From NCBI GenBank assembly GCA_903813345.2, contig CAIIXF020000007.1, forward strand, positions 27,515,564-27,579,563: a stretch of DNA of 64,000 bases, read 5' to 3'. Under the pieces are notes generated by a model. It was not told where the DNA came from. It did no database searches and worked only from the letters and a program-made list of their open reading frames with translations. The position numbers were made by a program, and so were the translations under genes. Below are positions 12,102 through 22,680 of this stretch, piece after piece. Source of the DNA: Owenia fusiformis (Eukaryota > Annelida > Polychaeta > Sabellida > Oweniidae). The stretch's first letter is position 1; each line of letters begins with the position of its first letter.

Positions 12102-13489
12102 AGTAGTATAGTGTGCGTATTTCATGGTTCCGTCCTATAGGACCCGATGATGAAATCTGATAAAATATGGGATTCCCCAACGTTTCTCGATCGTACCCGA
12201 ACGTAATACGGGATTCCCTAACGTTTCCCGAACGTTTGACTTCCGTGGATGACTGATTGGTCGCTTGACTTCCGGAGTGAGGTCAGTGTGAATTTTTTCG
12301 GATGAGATGCTCTGATTGGTCAAATACGACTGATACAGTTTCATAAAAGTAAAACGATTCTCGAACGTTTAGACGATATTCAAACGTCTTTTAGACGTCG
12401 GTGTTCCGTGGATGATTGATACTCTCCGATCGTTCGGTTGACTTTCGGAGACAATTGATAAGATAATAAAACCAAATGACAAATGATTAATCTGTTACCT
12501 ATTACCTCTATAAAAAGTGACTATATAGCCTAGATTATAAAATACAAAATGAATAGACACCCGGCGTCGGAGAATACGTTCGAGAAATACTAGATTTCCT
12601 ACACCCCCACAGTTCCAACGCCCCCATCCCTGGTCTTATAGGACCTACTGGATGATAATGTTCAACGTTTCTCGAACGTATTCTCCAATGCTGGATGAAA
12701 TACGAGATTTCCTACACCCCCACACTTCCGTAACCCCGACAAACTATGGACTTTACTTTATACATTCCAAAATTAGGCAATGGAACAAAGTCGTAAAGCT
12801 GGCATGCGAAATTCTCTGTCATTTTTAAAGACATAATAGGATACTTTTGCTTTGATTTAGGCAAAACGTTTGTAATGCGTTTCAGAGTATTCGCTTCGTC
12901 ATGTATTCTCTAAACTATTGATGTATAAGCTAGCTAAACACATAAACTATTTGATCATTCTTGGCATATATCTGAAGATTAATTACTCAAATGTGACTAT
13001 TTAGGTCCCAGTTCTCAGTTCAAAATCATTAAAATAAGTATATAGTCTCACAACAACGGGACAATAATGTGTTATAAAGTTCTGAAGAAATCTGATATTT
13101 TACAAAAATAAAGAATCTTTAACGAAGTGGCGAGATTCATGTAGAAAAGAATCAAGACAATTCTTTCACATATGACTACTTAAGATGTGTATTGTTGTTT
13201 AGACTCGATAAAATGGAAGATACTTACTTAAATTTTACAAGCAATAGTCAGCGTTTCTATGGATTGAAAATCCCTATAGTGAAATGGATATATGTACATT
13301 AAATGACACGGGAAATTACAGCAAACATTAAAAATATAGTTCTTCGTATGTACACTACATGCTCGGATTTTTTTGTTTTTCTTAGCGTAGTATGGGAAAT
13401 ACCATCACAACAGGAAATCCGGAGGTCAAAGCAACCCACATTAACATAATACGACAGCCTACGTCACTCAATGTCTATCCTGGCTGTTT
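12102..13489. repeat. Left terminal inverted repeat of the Polinton
   Basis: It pairs with 17258-18641. The match is clear at the tip (agtagtatagtgtgcgtatt), across the 'ggcgtcggagaatacgttcg' and 'ttccgtaacccc' blocks, and at the inner end (cactcaatgtctatcctggc). The arms differ by insertions and deletions: the left arm has about 150 extra bases around 12250-12400 that the right arm lacks. The divergence shows that the arms are not freshly copied from each other. Confidence 0.88.
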
Positions 13490-13665
13490 TGCCCATCCAG
13501 ACAATGCTTTCACAGAGTTAACTTCCGCAATGATATAATAGATGTCAGTGTGATTAAGTACAGAAAGTTAAAAATTCGATCCCTCAATATAATATTATAT
13601 ATAAGACTGATAATAGTTTCAACGCATTTCTTCCCCGTTCACATTACTATAGACATCACAGGACC
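13490..13665 (+). promoter_or_regulatory. Spacer between left TIR and the small basic-protein ORF
   Basis: 176 bp of unique DNA between the inner TIR edge and the ATG at 13666. The sequence tataatattatatataagac near 13588-13607 is AT-rich and could act as a TATA-type promoter about 60-75 bp before the start codon. There is no direct evidence of function. Confidence 0.3.
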
Positions 13666-14040
13666 ATGAAGCTGGTACCCTATGTAGACAACGCGGAAAA
13701 GTGGCACAGGTTAATCAAAGCAGCCAGAGAGAATAGACTGTCGACGCAAGTAGGCTTCGGAAAAAATCGTGCGAGCTACGTACCTGTCAGCGCCATTAAA
13801 GAACCCGTTCGGGTGGTATCTCCGATGCAAGCAGTTGTTGACAGAGCTAAAGCCCAAATAGAGCATCAAAAGAATAAGGTGGAAGAAAATGATCCCTATC
13901 ATACTAAGGTGTACAAACTTAAGAAACCGCGTAAAGATGCTGTTTCCAAAGCAGTGTTTAAGAAGAAAAACATTAGAAAAACCAGATTGGACTTGTATAG
14001 ACCACCAGGTATCCCTGCGAGAGGGAGGAAAATGAAATAG
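13666..14040 (+). CDS. Small basic protein of the Polinton (124 aa)
   Basis: The 124-residue frame has an ATG in acceptable context (gaccATGaag) and a stop at 14038-14040. Its second half is strongly basic (KKPRKD, FKKKNIRKTR, RGRKMK) and ends in a Lys/Arg/Gly/Pro-rich tail. No zinc finger, signal peptide or membrane segment is visible. Small basic proteins in virus-like elements commonly condense or package DNA, and its pairing with a packaging ATPase makes a DNA-binding core or packaging accessory role plausible, but I do not recognise the family. A polyadenylation signal AATAAA lies at 14079-14084. It is convergent with the ATPase gene, the 3' ends being 300 bp apart. The opposite-strand frame at 13711-14058 is a shadow. 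Confidence 0.72.
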   Translation: MKLVPYVDNAEKWHRLIKAARENRLSTQVGFGKNRASYVPVSAIKEPVRVVSPMQAVVDRAKAQIEHQKNKVEENDPYHTKVYKLKKPRKDAVSKAVFKKKNIRKTRLDLYRPPGIPARGRKMK

Positions 14041-14339
14041 GACTGATATAATTGTCATTTTTCTATTTTGAATTAGGCAATAAAACAGTGATAAATGTAT
14101 ATTTTTCTAGTTTTGTTATTATAAGAAACATTCATTATATCATAATAAATAACTTTCTTACATATAAGGGAGAATTTGCTTGTAACATAGCATTGTGGAA
14201 GGGAGTGTATATCCAATACTTCAGAGGTAGCACGCTATAATTCTAAAAGAGGGTAGATTAATTTAAGCAAAAACATTTATTTATTTATTTACTAATACTC
14301 GTACAATATGTTTCTTTTAGATCCAGTCTGCTGGGTATA

Positions 14340-16028
14340 TCATCGATTGTCCTCATTTCTCTCGCTATCAGATTCATCTTCGCTCGTAGAATGTTTTTCA
14401 TTATCTGATTGTTGTTGTTGTTGTTCATCACTGGACTCTTCACTTGTAGATTCATCATCAGCGAACAATTCTCCAGCCAAATATGAATATTTGTTTAGTG
14501 TTTTCTTGACTGCTCTTGATTGAGTCATGCCTTTCGCCAATAGTGCCTCCACTTCATCCATAATATCACGATGAACTTCACTGTACCTTAACCCCAGTAT
14601 GTATGACAGAAGCTCTCCATAGTGTTTCAAGAATAGCTGTCTGGCACCAAACACAGATTTCTGTCTGACTCTTTCAACCGCTTTTTTGGATGATATTCCT
14701 CTTTCTTTATACTTCTCGACCAGTTCATCCCAATCATCTTGTAGCTCATCGATGACTTTATCTTTAATGCGATTCAAAGTTACATTATCCTTCAAGTCTT
14801 CAGTATGGAAATCACATCTCATGACATCGTTTTCATCACTTTCCCTCAATTCGGGACAATGCCTTCTGTGTTCCCTCACGTCGAGTGGTGATAACATCAC
14901 TACACCACAATCCGTACAATGAGGGGTAGACATTGTCGTGGCAGGTATGTTAGGTTGATTGTTCATCGTGTAACCAATACTTGGATTCATTGTGTTGTAC
15001 ATGGTTGGATTCGCCATATAGTACATCCTCGGATCAGGATTCATCTTTGATTCTGCAGCGATGGGTGTTGTACTGTAGTTTGCTCGGTTGATATTATCGA
15101 ATGGTTCTTGATTTAAATTTACGCCTCTACTTATATCCACGCTATTACACGGTATTGTGCTATATATTGGTGTTTGGTCCTCTTTGCCGTGAGAATAAAG
15201 TGCCGGAGATACGCCTATTGGTTGTTCAATAGTAGCTGCAGCAACATCGTACAATCTCATATTTTCAGGAGTTTCTTGTTTCAGATCAACCAATAGATGT
15301 CCATATGGGTGTTGAGTAGCCTTTTCGTAAGCATCCAATAATTTCTTCGAATTTCCAGGATACATCTGATGGGCTAATACGGCCACCTGTTGGCGATCCC
15401 TAGGATTTTTATACAACACTATGTAGTGGCAGTTTAGGCTCATAGTTCTGCTTTCACGACCATGATGAAATAGATTCTGCATCAGACAGATGACACTCAA
15501 ATTTCTATGGTGAGAACCCTTAGTGTAGAGCTCAGAGATTCGCTTATCTTTAGTCATATCAGCCATTAGATCGTCGAAAATGATTAGATTTCTAACATTG
15601 ACATCCAGGAAACTTTGGTCACCCAATGACTCTGGAATTCCCATGATAAATTCTATATTTTGAAAGCGGGTCTTTATTTCGACGTACATGGGCTGCCACT
15701 GTCCGAAGCACCAAATTATCCGTTGTGGGGGAGGGGTTATCTTTTTCTCCATATTTTCTATGAGTTCTCTGACATAGGTAGACTTGCCCGAACCTGTTGG
15801 ACCAACCACCATCATCGTAAAGGGATGGTGAAGCATCTTTGTCCTATCACCATTGCATGGGTTAGCTGCCGAGTTTGTCATTGAATAAAATCCCCCATGA
15901 TGCCGTTCGCAAGATGGCGCCATGATACGTTTTTTAGGTCCGTGATCTATTCTCTTATGACGATACATGCTGGTTGCATGACTGAATGTCTTCCCACACT
16001 CGCATGAATAGGAAGAACTATGAGGCAT
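14340..16028 (-). CDS. Polinton packaging ATPase (FtsK/HerA-type), 562 aa, zinc-finger flanked
   Basis: Intact frame read leftwards from ATG at 16026-16028. Order of parts: C2H2-like finger (C9, C11, H24, H29); Walker A GPTGSGKS at residues 76-83; PPPQRIIWCFGQWQP near 99-113; Walker B LIIFDDLM around 148-155; GSHHRNLSVICLMQN at 171-185, probably sensor/arginine region; then NCHYIVLYKNPRD and PYGHLLVDLK. This matches the Polinton/adenovirus-like genome-packaging ATPase family, which drives DNA into a capsid by ATP hydrolysis. Beyond about 270 the protein is unusual: a Met/Asn/Pro-rich linker, a second finger (C371, C374, H387, H390), a helical region with two related segments (about 443-467 and 499-523) and an acidic Ser/Glu/Gln tail. 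The family core is about 250-300 residues, so this is roughly double. On the minus strand AATAAA lies at 14276-14281. Confidence 0.9.
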   Translation of the reverse strand: MPHSSSYSCECGKTFSHATSMYRHKRIDHGPKKRIMAPSCERHHGGFYSMTNSAANPCNGDRTKMLHHPFTMMVVGPTGSGKSTYVRELIENMEKKITPPPQRIIWCFGQWQPMYVEIKTRFQNIEFIMGIPESLGDQSFLDVNVRNLIIFDDLMADMTKDKRISELYTKGSHHRNLSVICLMQNLFHHGRESRTMSLNCHYIVLYKNPRDRQQVAVLAHQMYPGNSKKLLDAYEKATQHPYGHLLVDLKQETPENMRLYDVAAATIEQPIGVSPALYSHGKEDQTPIYSTIPCNSVDISRGVNLNQEPFDNINRANYSTTPIAAESKMNPDPRMYYMANPTMYNTMNPSIGYTMNNQPNIPATTMSTPHCTDCGVVMLSPLDVREHRRHCPELRESDENDVMRCDFHTEDLKDNVTLNRIKDKVIDELQDDWDELVEKYKERGISSKKAVERVRQKSVFGARQLFLKHYGELLSYILGLRYSEVHRDIMDEVEALLAKGMTQSRAVKKTLNKYSYLAGELFADDESTSEESSDEQQQQQSDNEKHSTSEDESDSERNEDNR

Positions 16029-16142
16029 GTTGACTTCTCTATTACTAATAGTTAAATGCTAATATTTTCAAAGTATCACTATTAAATAATAAATAATGCA
16101 AAACATCAATTTGGTGAACATCTCTGAATATGTAGCACACAT

Positions 16143-16692
16143 AGTGAACATGCTACTGACCATAAGTGAACATGCTACTGAACATTAGTGAACATGCTAC
16201 TGAACATTAGTACACAATAGTGAGCATACTAGTGAATAATAGTGAACATGCTACTAAACAATAGTAAACATGCTTCCGAACATTAGTGAACATGCTACTG
16301 AACAATGGTAAACATGCTACTGAATAAAAGTGGACATGCTACTGAACATTAGTGAACATGCTACTGAACAATAGTGAACATGCTACTGAACAATAGTGAA
16401 CATGCTATTAAACAATAGTGAACATGCTACGGAACATTAGTGAACATGCTACTGAACAATGGTGAACATGCTGCTAAACAATAGTGAACATGCTACTGAA
16501 CATTAGTGAACATGCTACTGATCAATGGTGAATATGCTACTGAATAATAGTGGACATGCTACTGAACAATAGTGAACATGCTACTGAATAATAGTGAACA
16601 TGCTACTGAACAATGGTGAACATGCTATAGAATAATAGTGGACATGCTACTGAACAATAGTGAACATGCTATTGTACAATAGCGAACATGCT
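16143..16692. repeat. 22-bp minisatellite in the Polinton
   Basis: About 25 copies of a unit close to tgaacatgctactgaacaat plus ag, head to tail, with variants (aataatagtgg, cattagtg). It begins about 110 bp upstream of the ATPase start codon, in the 5' flank of that gene and inside the right TIR. No spacer structure as in CRISPR; the units are contiguous. Confidence 0.92.
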
Positions 16693-17220
16693 AGTTCAAA
16701 ATTAGAAATACAATTGAAAATTTTTGAAAGGGTAAAAAGTTTGCTGTGCAAAAATGAAGTGTTCTGACATCTTATGGTCTTAAGATCGACTAAAGATGCT
16801 GAAATAAGTGAAAATGAAACAATAAAATTGAAAATATTTGCAAGGGTAAAAATTTTATTATACGAAAATGAAGTGTGTTGACATCGTATAGTATTCATAT
16901 GGGTTAAGGATGCTGAAATAAGTGAAAAATGAAAAGTAAAATTGAAACTTTTTGCGATGGTAAAATATTATGATGCAAAAATGAAGTGTATGGACATCTT
17001 ATAGTCTTTATATGGGTTAAGGATGCTGAAATAAATGAAAAATATAATTGAAAATCTTTGCAAAGGTAAAATATTTGTTGGACACATATGTAGTGCGCTG
17101 ACATCATAAAGTCTATATATGGACTAAATATGCTGAAATAAGTGAAAAATGAAATGTAAAATTGAAAATGTTTGCAAGGGTAAAAAAATTGTTAAAACAA
17201 AATGAAGTATTCTCATATCG
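16693..17220. repeat. About 114-bp tandem repeat in the Polinton
   Basis: Five degenerate copies share the block attgaaaat.tttgcaaggg, starting near 16713, 16827, 16941, 17047 and 17161, followed by 'aaaatgaagtg...gacatc.tatagt' and 'atgctgaaataagtgaaaa'. The minus-strand short ORFs here are products of the repeat. Together with the 22-bp array it fills the space between the ATPase and the right TIR. Confidence 0.85.
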
Positions 17221-17257
17221 TAAAATATGTACAGGCAAAACGATTTATCTAACCCGT

Positions 17258-18641
17258 AAACAGCCAGGATAGACATTGAGTGACGTAGGCTGTGGTATTA
17301 TGTTTACGAGGGTTACTTTGACCTCTGGATTTCCTGTTGTGATGGTATTCCCCGTACTACGCTAAGAAAAACAAAAGACAATATTTAGTGTATACATGTA
17401 CACGTAGAACTATCTATATTTTCAATATCTTGCTGTCATTTCCCGTGTCGTTTAATGTAGAAATATCCATTTCACTTTAGGGATTTCACTGCATTTCACG
17501 TAGAAACGCTGACTTTTGCTTGTAGAAGTTTAGTAAGTATCTTCCATTGTGTCGAGACTTAACAACAATACATCTTAAAGTAGTCATCTGTGAAAGAATT
17601 GTCTCGCCACTTCCTTAAGAATTCTTTATTTTTTATAAAATGTCCTTTTTTAGAACTTTATGACACATTGTTGTCCCTTAGTTGTAAGAATATACTTATT
17701 TTAATGATTTTGTTGTCTGACTAAACTGAGAACTGGGCAATAAATAGTTACATTTGAGTAATTAATCTTAAAATATATGTCAAGAATGATCAAATAGTTC
17801 ATGTTGGTTTAGAGAATACATGAGGAATCGAATACTCTGAAACGCATTTCAAACGATTTGCCTATTCAAAATCAAAGCAAAAGTATCCTATTATTTCTTT
17901 AAAAATGACAGAGGATTTTGCATGCCTAGCTTTACGACTTTGTTCCATTGACTAATTTTGGAATGTAGAAAGTAAAGTCCATAGTTTGTCGGGGTTACGG
18001 ACGTGTGGGGGTGTAGGAAATCTCGTATATATCTCATCCAGCATTGGAGAATACGTTCGAGAAACGTTGAACATTATCATCCAGTAGGTCCTATAAGACC
18101 AGGGATGGGGGCGTTGGAACTGTGGGGGTGTAGGAAATCTTGTATTTCACCCGGCGTCGGAGAATACGTTCGAGAAACGTTGGTAGGATGTTGGTTTGTG
18201 ACATACAGATTTCTTGCTGTGATGGTATTCCCATACTAGGCAAACAAAGAACAAATATGTATTAACAACGTTTCTATCTATTTCCATATTCATTGTAATG
18301 AGTGCCAAACCTCTATTCATTTTGTATTTTATAATCTAGGCTATATAGTCACTTTTTATAGAGGTAATAGGTAACAGATTAATCATTTGTCATTTGGTTT
18401 TATTATCTTATCAATTGTCTCCGAAAGTCAACCGAACGATCGGAGAGTATCAATCATCCACGGAACACCGACGTCTAAAAGACCAATCAGTCATCCACGG
18501 AAGTCAAACGTTCGGGAAACGTTAGGGAATCCCGTATTACGTTCGGGTACGATCGAGAAACGTTGGGGAATCCCATATTTCATCAGATTTCATCATCGGG
18601 TCCTATAGGACGGAACCATGAAATACGCACACTATACTACT
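17258..18641. repeat. Right terminal inverted repeat of the Polinton
   Basis: Reverse complement of 12102-13489 with scattered substitutions and indels. It ends ...cactatactact, next to the target duplication GACATC (18642-18647). The open frame across 18387-18608 shares its C-terminal peptide with the opposite-strand frame at 12135-12344 only because both lie in the inverted repeat; it is not a gene. Confidence 0.88.
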
Positions 18642-18647
18642 GACATC
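18642..18647. repeat. Right target-site duplication of the Polinton (GACATC)
   Basis: Identical to 12096-12101 on the same strand, which fixes both element boundaries to the base. Confidence 0.9.
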
Positions 18648-19945
18648 TGTAGTATTTAGAATGCTTTGATATTCATTTAGATTATCAAACTATGACTGTT
18701 TGCCCCTGAGAAGGGGCTGCCAGTGTACATTGATCAATAATTACTAAAAATATACTGTGTAAACAGACACTATAATAATCATACATGCTTATTGAAGTCT
18801 AGCAACATTTCACCTGGATTGAAATAAAAAATAAGTATGTAATTAAGCAGAAGTAACAAAAGGAAAACACCTAAGACAACACAACCAAAACAAATCCCTT
18901 GTACCCTAAACTAATGTCTGCCACCCCACTCCGTTTTTATGGAACCATTATTACAAGTCCGCGGCTCATCTCGGGATGTGGCAAAGATATTCTGATTGCT
19001 AATGAATCGTTTTTACATATTTTGCAGGATGTTCTTTATGAAGCAAACATACGTATAATTCTATTACTTTGGTGTCTTCAAGACAATCTTCTTACCATTT
19101 CTGACCATGACCAAGTTTTATGGCCAGACAAAATGACTCCGATTTTGAGAATGTATTTATTTGTACTTCAAGTAATGCCTAAATTAACTTTACCCGATTG
19201 TTTTAAACTTTTATAATTGTGTGGATAACGTTTTTAACTTAACGTGAATAACCAAGGAAGCCCCACGTTTTACATCACATTCCTAAAGTATAATCAAGAG
19301 TGCAACAAATATGTGTCCTTTATTTGTATCTACAATGTTTGATGGGAGGACTCAAATAAGTGTGTTTATCCTATGCCAAGTAGTGTTTAGGGAGATAAGT
19401 TGGTAAGATATATCCCGTATCCTGATTTTGAGGTTTCCATATCCTGAACCTCCATATTTCCCGCTCCAGGGCATATCTTCCCGCTTCGAAAAAATTTGAA
19501 AAAATAAAAAATAGAAAATAGAAAAAAGATTGAAATTTTTTTTTAAATTTAAATTTTTGTTTTAAAAATGTGAAAAAATTAAAAAAATTAAAAGAATTGA
19601 AAGAAAATTAGAAAACTCTACTTGGTATAGGATAAAGCAGTTATGTAATCCTAGTAGTTCTTGCGAACACTATTAATCATCTGTTATTGTGGTTAAGTAA
19701 TTGCAATTGGATATTTAATGCCTTGGAAATGTGATTATTTTTATTCATAACAAACGTGACTGACAACATCCTCTAAAATCGGAAAATCTAGATCCAGAAC
19801 CCATTTCTTCCCATCGGAAGAGGAATGCTATAATTCGGACACTGGCGTTCTGAGAATGGACTATAAACTAGAAACCTAAACGGCATATAACCCCTTCTAT
19901 AGCAAACAAAGCTTGTGTGTATAAAATGTAGATTGATACTTTCAG
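18648..19945. other. Right part of intron 6 of gene 1
   Basis: No gene supported. A 105-codon open frame at 18899-19216 has no recognisable domain. The stretch 19490-19615 is A/T-rich low-complexity sequence. The remainder is ordinary intron. Intron 6 is about 12.5 kb here but only 96 bp in gene 2 (62462-62557), mostly because of the Polinton and other repeats. Confidence 0.5.
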
Positions 19946-20104
19946 AGTGATCTGTCCACGAATCCTGTCTCAGACCAATACCTGGGCATTCTCGGGACAA
20001 AGCCTGCTGTAGGTCGTGGCTCCCTCTACGACAACTTCTACTCCGAGTGGAAGGCTCTTGATCCCCTACAATATCCAGGGGCAGGACATGGGTCGGAACT
20101 TAGT
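19946..20104 (+). CDS. Gene 1 exon 7: ATD segment
   Basis: Acceptor actttcag, donor GTAAGA, phase 0 in and out, 159 nt. It encodes PVSDQYLGILGTKPAVGRGS, then a Trp- and Tyr-containing helix and YPGAGHGSEL. The 'LG..P..G.G..' turn is typical of iGluR ATD lobe 2. Same length as gene 2 exon 62558-62716. Exon 6 to exon 7 joins in frame across the Polinton-bearing intron. Confidence 0.92.
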
Positions 20105-20455
20105 GTAAGATTTCGATGTAGTTTTAGGAAAATCAAATGATTGATACTATCAAACATTTTTTTCACATGTCATATACACTGTACACCTTTGTTAATAGAA
20201 GCCGACGGGAGTTTTGACAACCTGAATAATCAGATCACTTAAGTATTAACACAACAACAATGATGAGTAATGTATTTATGACATCTGAGATTTATTTTGA
20301 TGAAGTGTGTCATCATTGATTTTCATGTTTGTGTGGTGTGCTGTATGTATCCTTATTTTTTATCATGTAACCTAAAATGCATGAAAATCACAATTTTCAA
20401 TTTCAGCTGTGTTTTCACGTGATATTAAGAGTATGCGGTTTTTCAAACTTTCTAG

Positions 20456-20725
20456 GCATACAGTGGGCTGATTGTTGATGCCGTATTAGCGTTTAGCTAC
20501 GCCGTACAAAGCATGTACAGCGATCCCGCCAACGCTGGAGTGACCCAAACGTCTGTTAAGTGCCACGCCAACCAGGTTTGGAATGATGGAAGTACTATGT
20601 TACGTTATATATCCAGCATTGATGGTGACGGTGTCAATAACAGAATCGACTTCAAACAGTCGAGAATTGAACCGGAGATGCCAGTGTTTGATATTGTCAA
20701 CTTGAAAGAGGATGGGTGGCATAAG
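20456..20725 (+). CDS. Gene 1 exon 8: ATD end
   Basis: Acceptor tttctag, donor GTACCA (a weaker site), phase 0 in and out, 270 nt. It encodes AYSGLIVDAVLAFSYAV at its start, the conserved ATD helix, then YISSIDGDGVNNRIDF and VFDIVNLKEDGWHK, the last ATD strands before the linker to S1. Gene 2 exon 62804-63070 is three nucleotides shorter. Confidence 0.92.
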
Positions 20726-21103
20726 GTACCAACACTAACAATTTGTGTGACAAATAATTCAATAGACTTTGGGACCATACCAATAGATACAATGTTTCTA
20801 TGTGTGATATGACTCATTAACGGCAACTTATGTAAGCATTTGATTCATCTTAATTCAATTACTTACATCAATCGGAAAAACAGTTCCACATATTTTATAT
20901 AATTTCTTTGATAATAGTATACGGTCCTATTCATCTTGGTTTCAAAGAAAATAAACGTATTTCATATTCCATTGATTCAGAGCGTTTTAGTTGTATACCC
21001 TTGATAACTGTTCGGAATATTTTTAAGTTTGGTTACACACTAATTAACCTTTGTTTCTGGAACGTGTCACATCATCGCACTCTATGTTTTCTATATACTC
21101 CAG

Positions 21104-21308
21104 GTGGGCAGTTGGGACAGTGTCAATAGGTTGACATTTACAAATAAAGCAGATATAACTTTCCATGGCAACAAACACACCGTCACTGATTACGTCAGTG
21201 ACCTTGCCAGTAAACATTTAATAATTGTAACTAAGGAAGAGAATCCATTTGTTATGTTTACCAAGGAGCCAGAAGATCCAAACAATATTAAAGATGATGA
21301 AATTGAAG
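21104..21308 (+). CDS. Gene 1 exon 9: ATD-S1 linker and start of S1
   Basis: Acceptor actccag, donor GTATTG, phase 0 in and 1 out, 205 nt. It begins VGSWDSVNRLTF and continues to KHLIIVTKEENPFVMF, which corresponds to the first S1 strand (L.V.T..E.PFVM.) of all iGluRs. It ends at DDEIEG, read into the next exon. Gene 2 exon 63253-63460 is 208 nt. Confidence 0.92.
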
Positions 21309-21984
21309 GTATTGGTGCTACATCATTGTATTGCAATTAGTATGATACCAATGATTCTCCATCTTCATTTAGAATAACCGATATGGGTCAGTACTGGTTC
21401 TTTACACCGGCTCGTATTTTTGCCTCGTTTTGAAGTAATCTTTTTATTTCACAAAATCACATTTTCGCAAAATATAATGTGTAAAAGCAAATACTATGCA
21501 CTGGTGTTGAGAAGTAACAGAAGTTACAGAATCTAGTGTTGTACATGTATGACTTCTATGGGATTCTAATGAAAGAATGTAAGAGATAATTCTTCAAAAT
21601 TCAAAGCTAGAGATAAATAAGATATACAGGGTGTTCCATATGTTTCAGGAATGATGCTGTGTTTTATTGGTTTCCTTTTCAATCTAACTGAATTTTTGAC
21701 ACAATGTTTCCAAACATGTTTTGAATAAGTTGGTAAAGTTTTATATCGTGAAGTTCAGTAGTCTTAATAATATGGTTGCTATAGTAACCTAGGGGTAGGG
21801 TAGGTGGAGCAGGTGTAACAACGCGCAAAATATATGAAATATTTGTAAAAATAGTTTTTTTGTACGAAGCGTGATTAAGTATTAGGTTGTCAGAGTTGGA
21901 TCAAACTTGTCAGTAATTAAACAAAAATGAAGGTGGATTCCAAGAAAGTAAAAGAATCACAGCAAAAAATGTGAATCAAACCAC

Positions 21985-22680
21985 TGAATCCTGGAGTCAG
22001 GATTCATACAGGATTCATATGCACATATGAATCCTGTATGAATCCTGCCTCCAGGATTCATACAGGATTCGCTGTTTAAATAGTTTACAAATGAATCCTG
22101 CCTTCAGGAATCATACAGGATTCATATGCAATATAGTTTACAAATGAATCCAGCCTTCAGGATTCGTACAGGATTCATATAGAAGGTAGTTTGCAAATGA
22201 ATCCTGCCTTCAGGAATCATACAGGATTCATATGCAATATAGTTTACAAATGAATCCAGCCTTCGGGATTCGTACAGGATTCATATAGAAGGTAGTTTGC
22301 AAATGAATCCTGCCTTCAGGAATCATACAGGATTCATATGCAATATAGTTTACAAATGAATCCAGCCTTCAGGATTCGTACAGGATTCATATAGAAGGTA
22401 GTTTGCAAATGAATCCTGCCTTCAGGAATCATACAGGATTCATATGCAATATAGTTTACAAATGAATCCAGCCTTCAGGATTCGTACAGGATTCATATAG
22501 AAGGTAGTTTGCAAATGAATCCTGCCTTCAGGAATCATACAGGATTCATATGCAATATAGTTTACAAATGAATCCAGCCTCCAGGAATCATACAGGATTC
22601 ATATGCAATATAGTTTACAAATGAATCCTGCCTTCCTGAAGGCAGGATTCATTTGCAAACTACCTTCTATATGAATCCTT
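21985..22680. repeat. Left minisatellite, 'aatcctg' palindromic units
   Basis: Tandem units of about 53 bp arranged in 106-bp pairs, alternating 'tgaatcctgccttcaggaat' and 'tgaatccagccttcaggatt' versions, separated by tatgcaatatagtttac or tatagaaggtagtttgc. Each unit is rich in gaatcctg/caggattc, so single units are themselves partly palindromic. The orientation flips near 22630. It matches the right-hand block at 31925-32455 in inverse orientation. Confidence 0.9.

Larger units (their letters stand above)
12102..18641. mobile_element. Reduced Polinton/Maverick element, 6.54 kb
   Basis: It is bounded by 5'-AG...CT-3' termini (AGTAGTATAGTGTGCG and its complement), a perfect 6-bp target duplication GACATC, and inverted repeats of about 1.39 kb (12102-13489 and 17258-18641). 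Full Polintons are usually 15-20 kb and carry a protein-primed DNA polymerase, retroviral-type integrase, protease, capsid proteins and a packaging ATPase. Here only a 124-aa basic protein (13666-14040, +) and an FtsK/HerA-type packaging ATPase (14340-16028, -) remain, plus two tandem-repeat blocks (16143-17220). Both ORFs are uninterrupted, so the insertion is probably fairly young. Without polymerase or integrase it must depend on another element for movement. It sits inside an intron of gene 1. Confidence 0.9.

Noticed and set aside
13711-14058. 115-codon minus-strand frame
   Set aside because: Antisense of the 124-aa basic protein; no motif, and the plus frame has coherent composition and a polyadenylation signal.
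14308-15884. Plus-strand open frames within the ATPase gene region
   Set aside because: Antisense shadows of the 562-codon ATPase frame, which has clear Walker motifs.
16143-17220. CRISPR-like array
   Set aside because: Repeat units are contiguous and degenerate with no unique spacers, and the genome is eukaryotic.
18387-18608. 73-codon frame sharing a peptide with the minus-strand frame at 12135-12344
   Set aside because: Both are the same stretch of the Polinton inverted repeat read twice; not a protein family.
18899-19216. 105-codon open frame between the Polinton and exon 7
   Set aside because: No recognisable domain, and its frame has no supported splice context. I considered a decayed copy of ATD exon 6 but the similarity is too weak.
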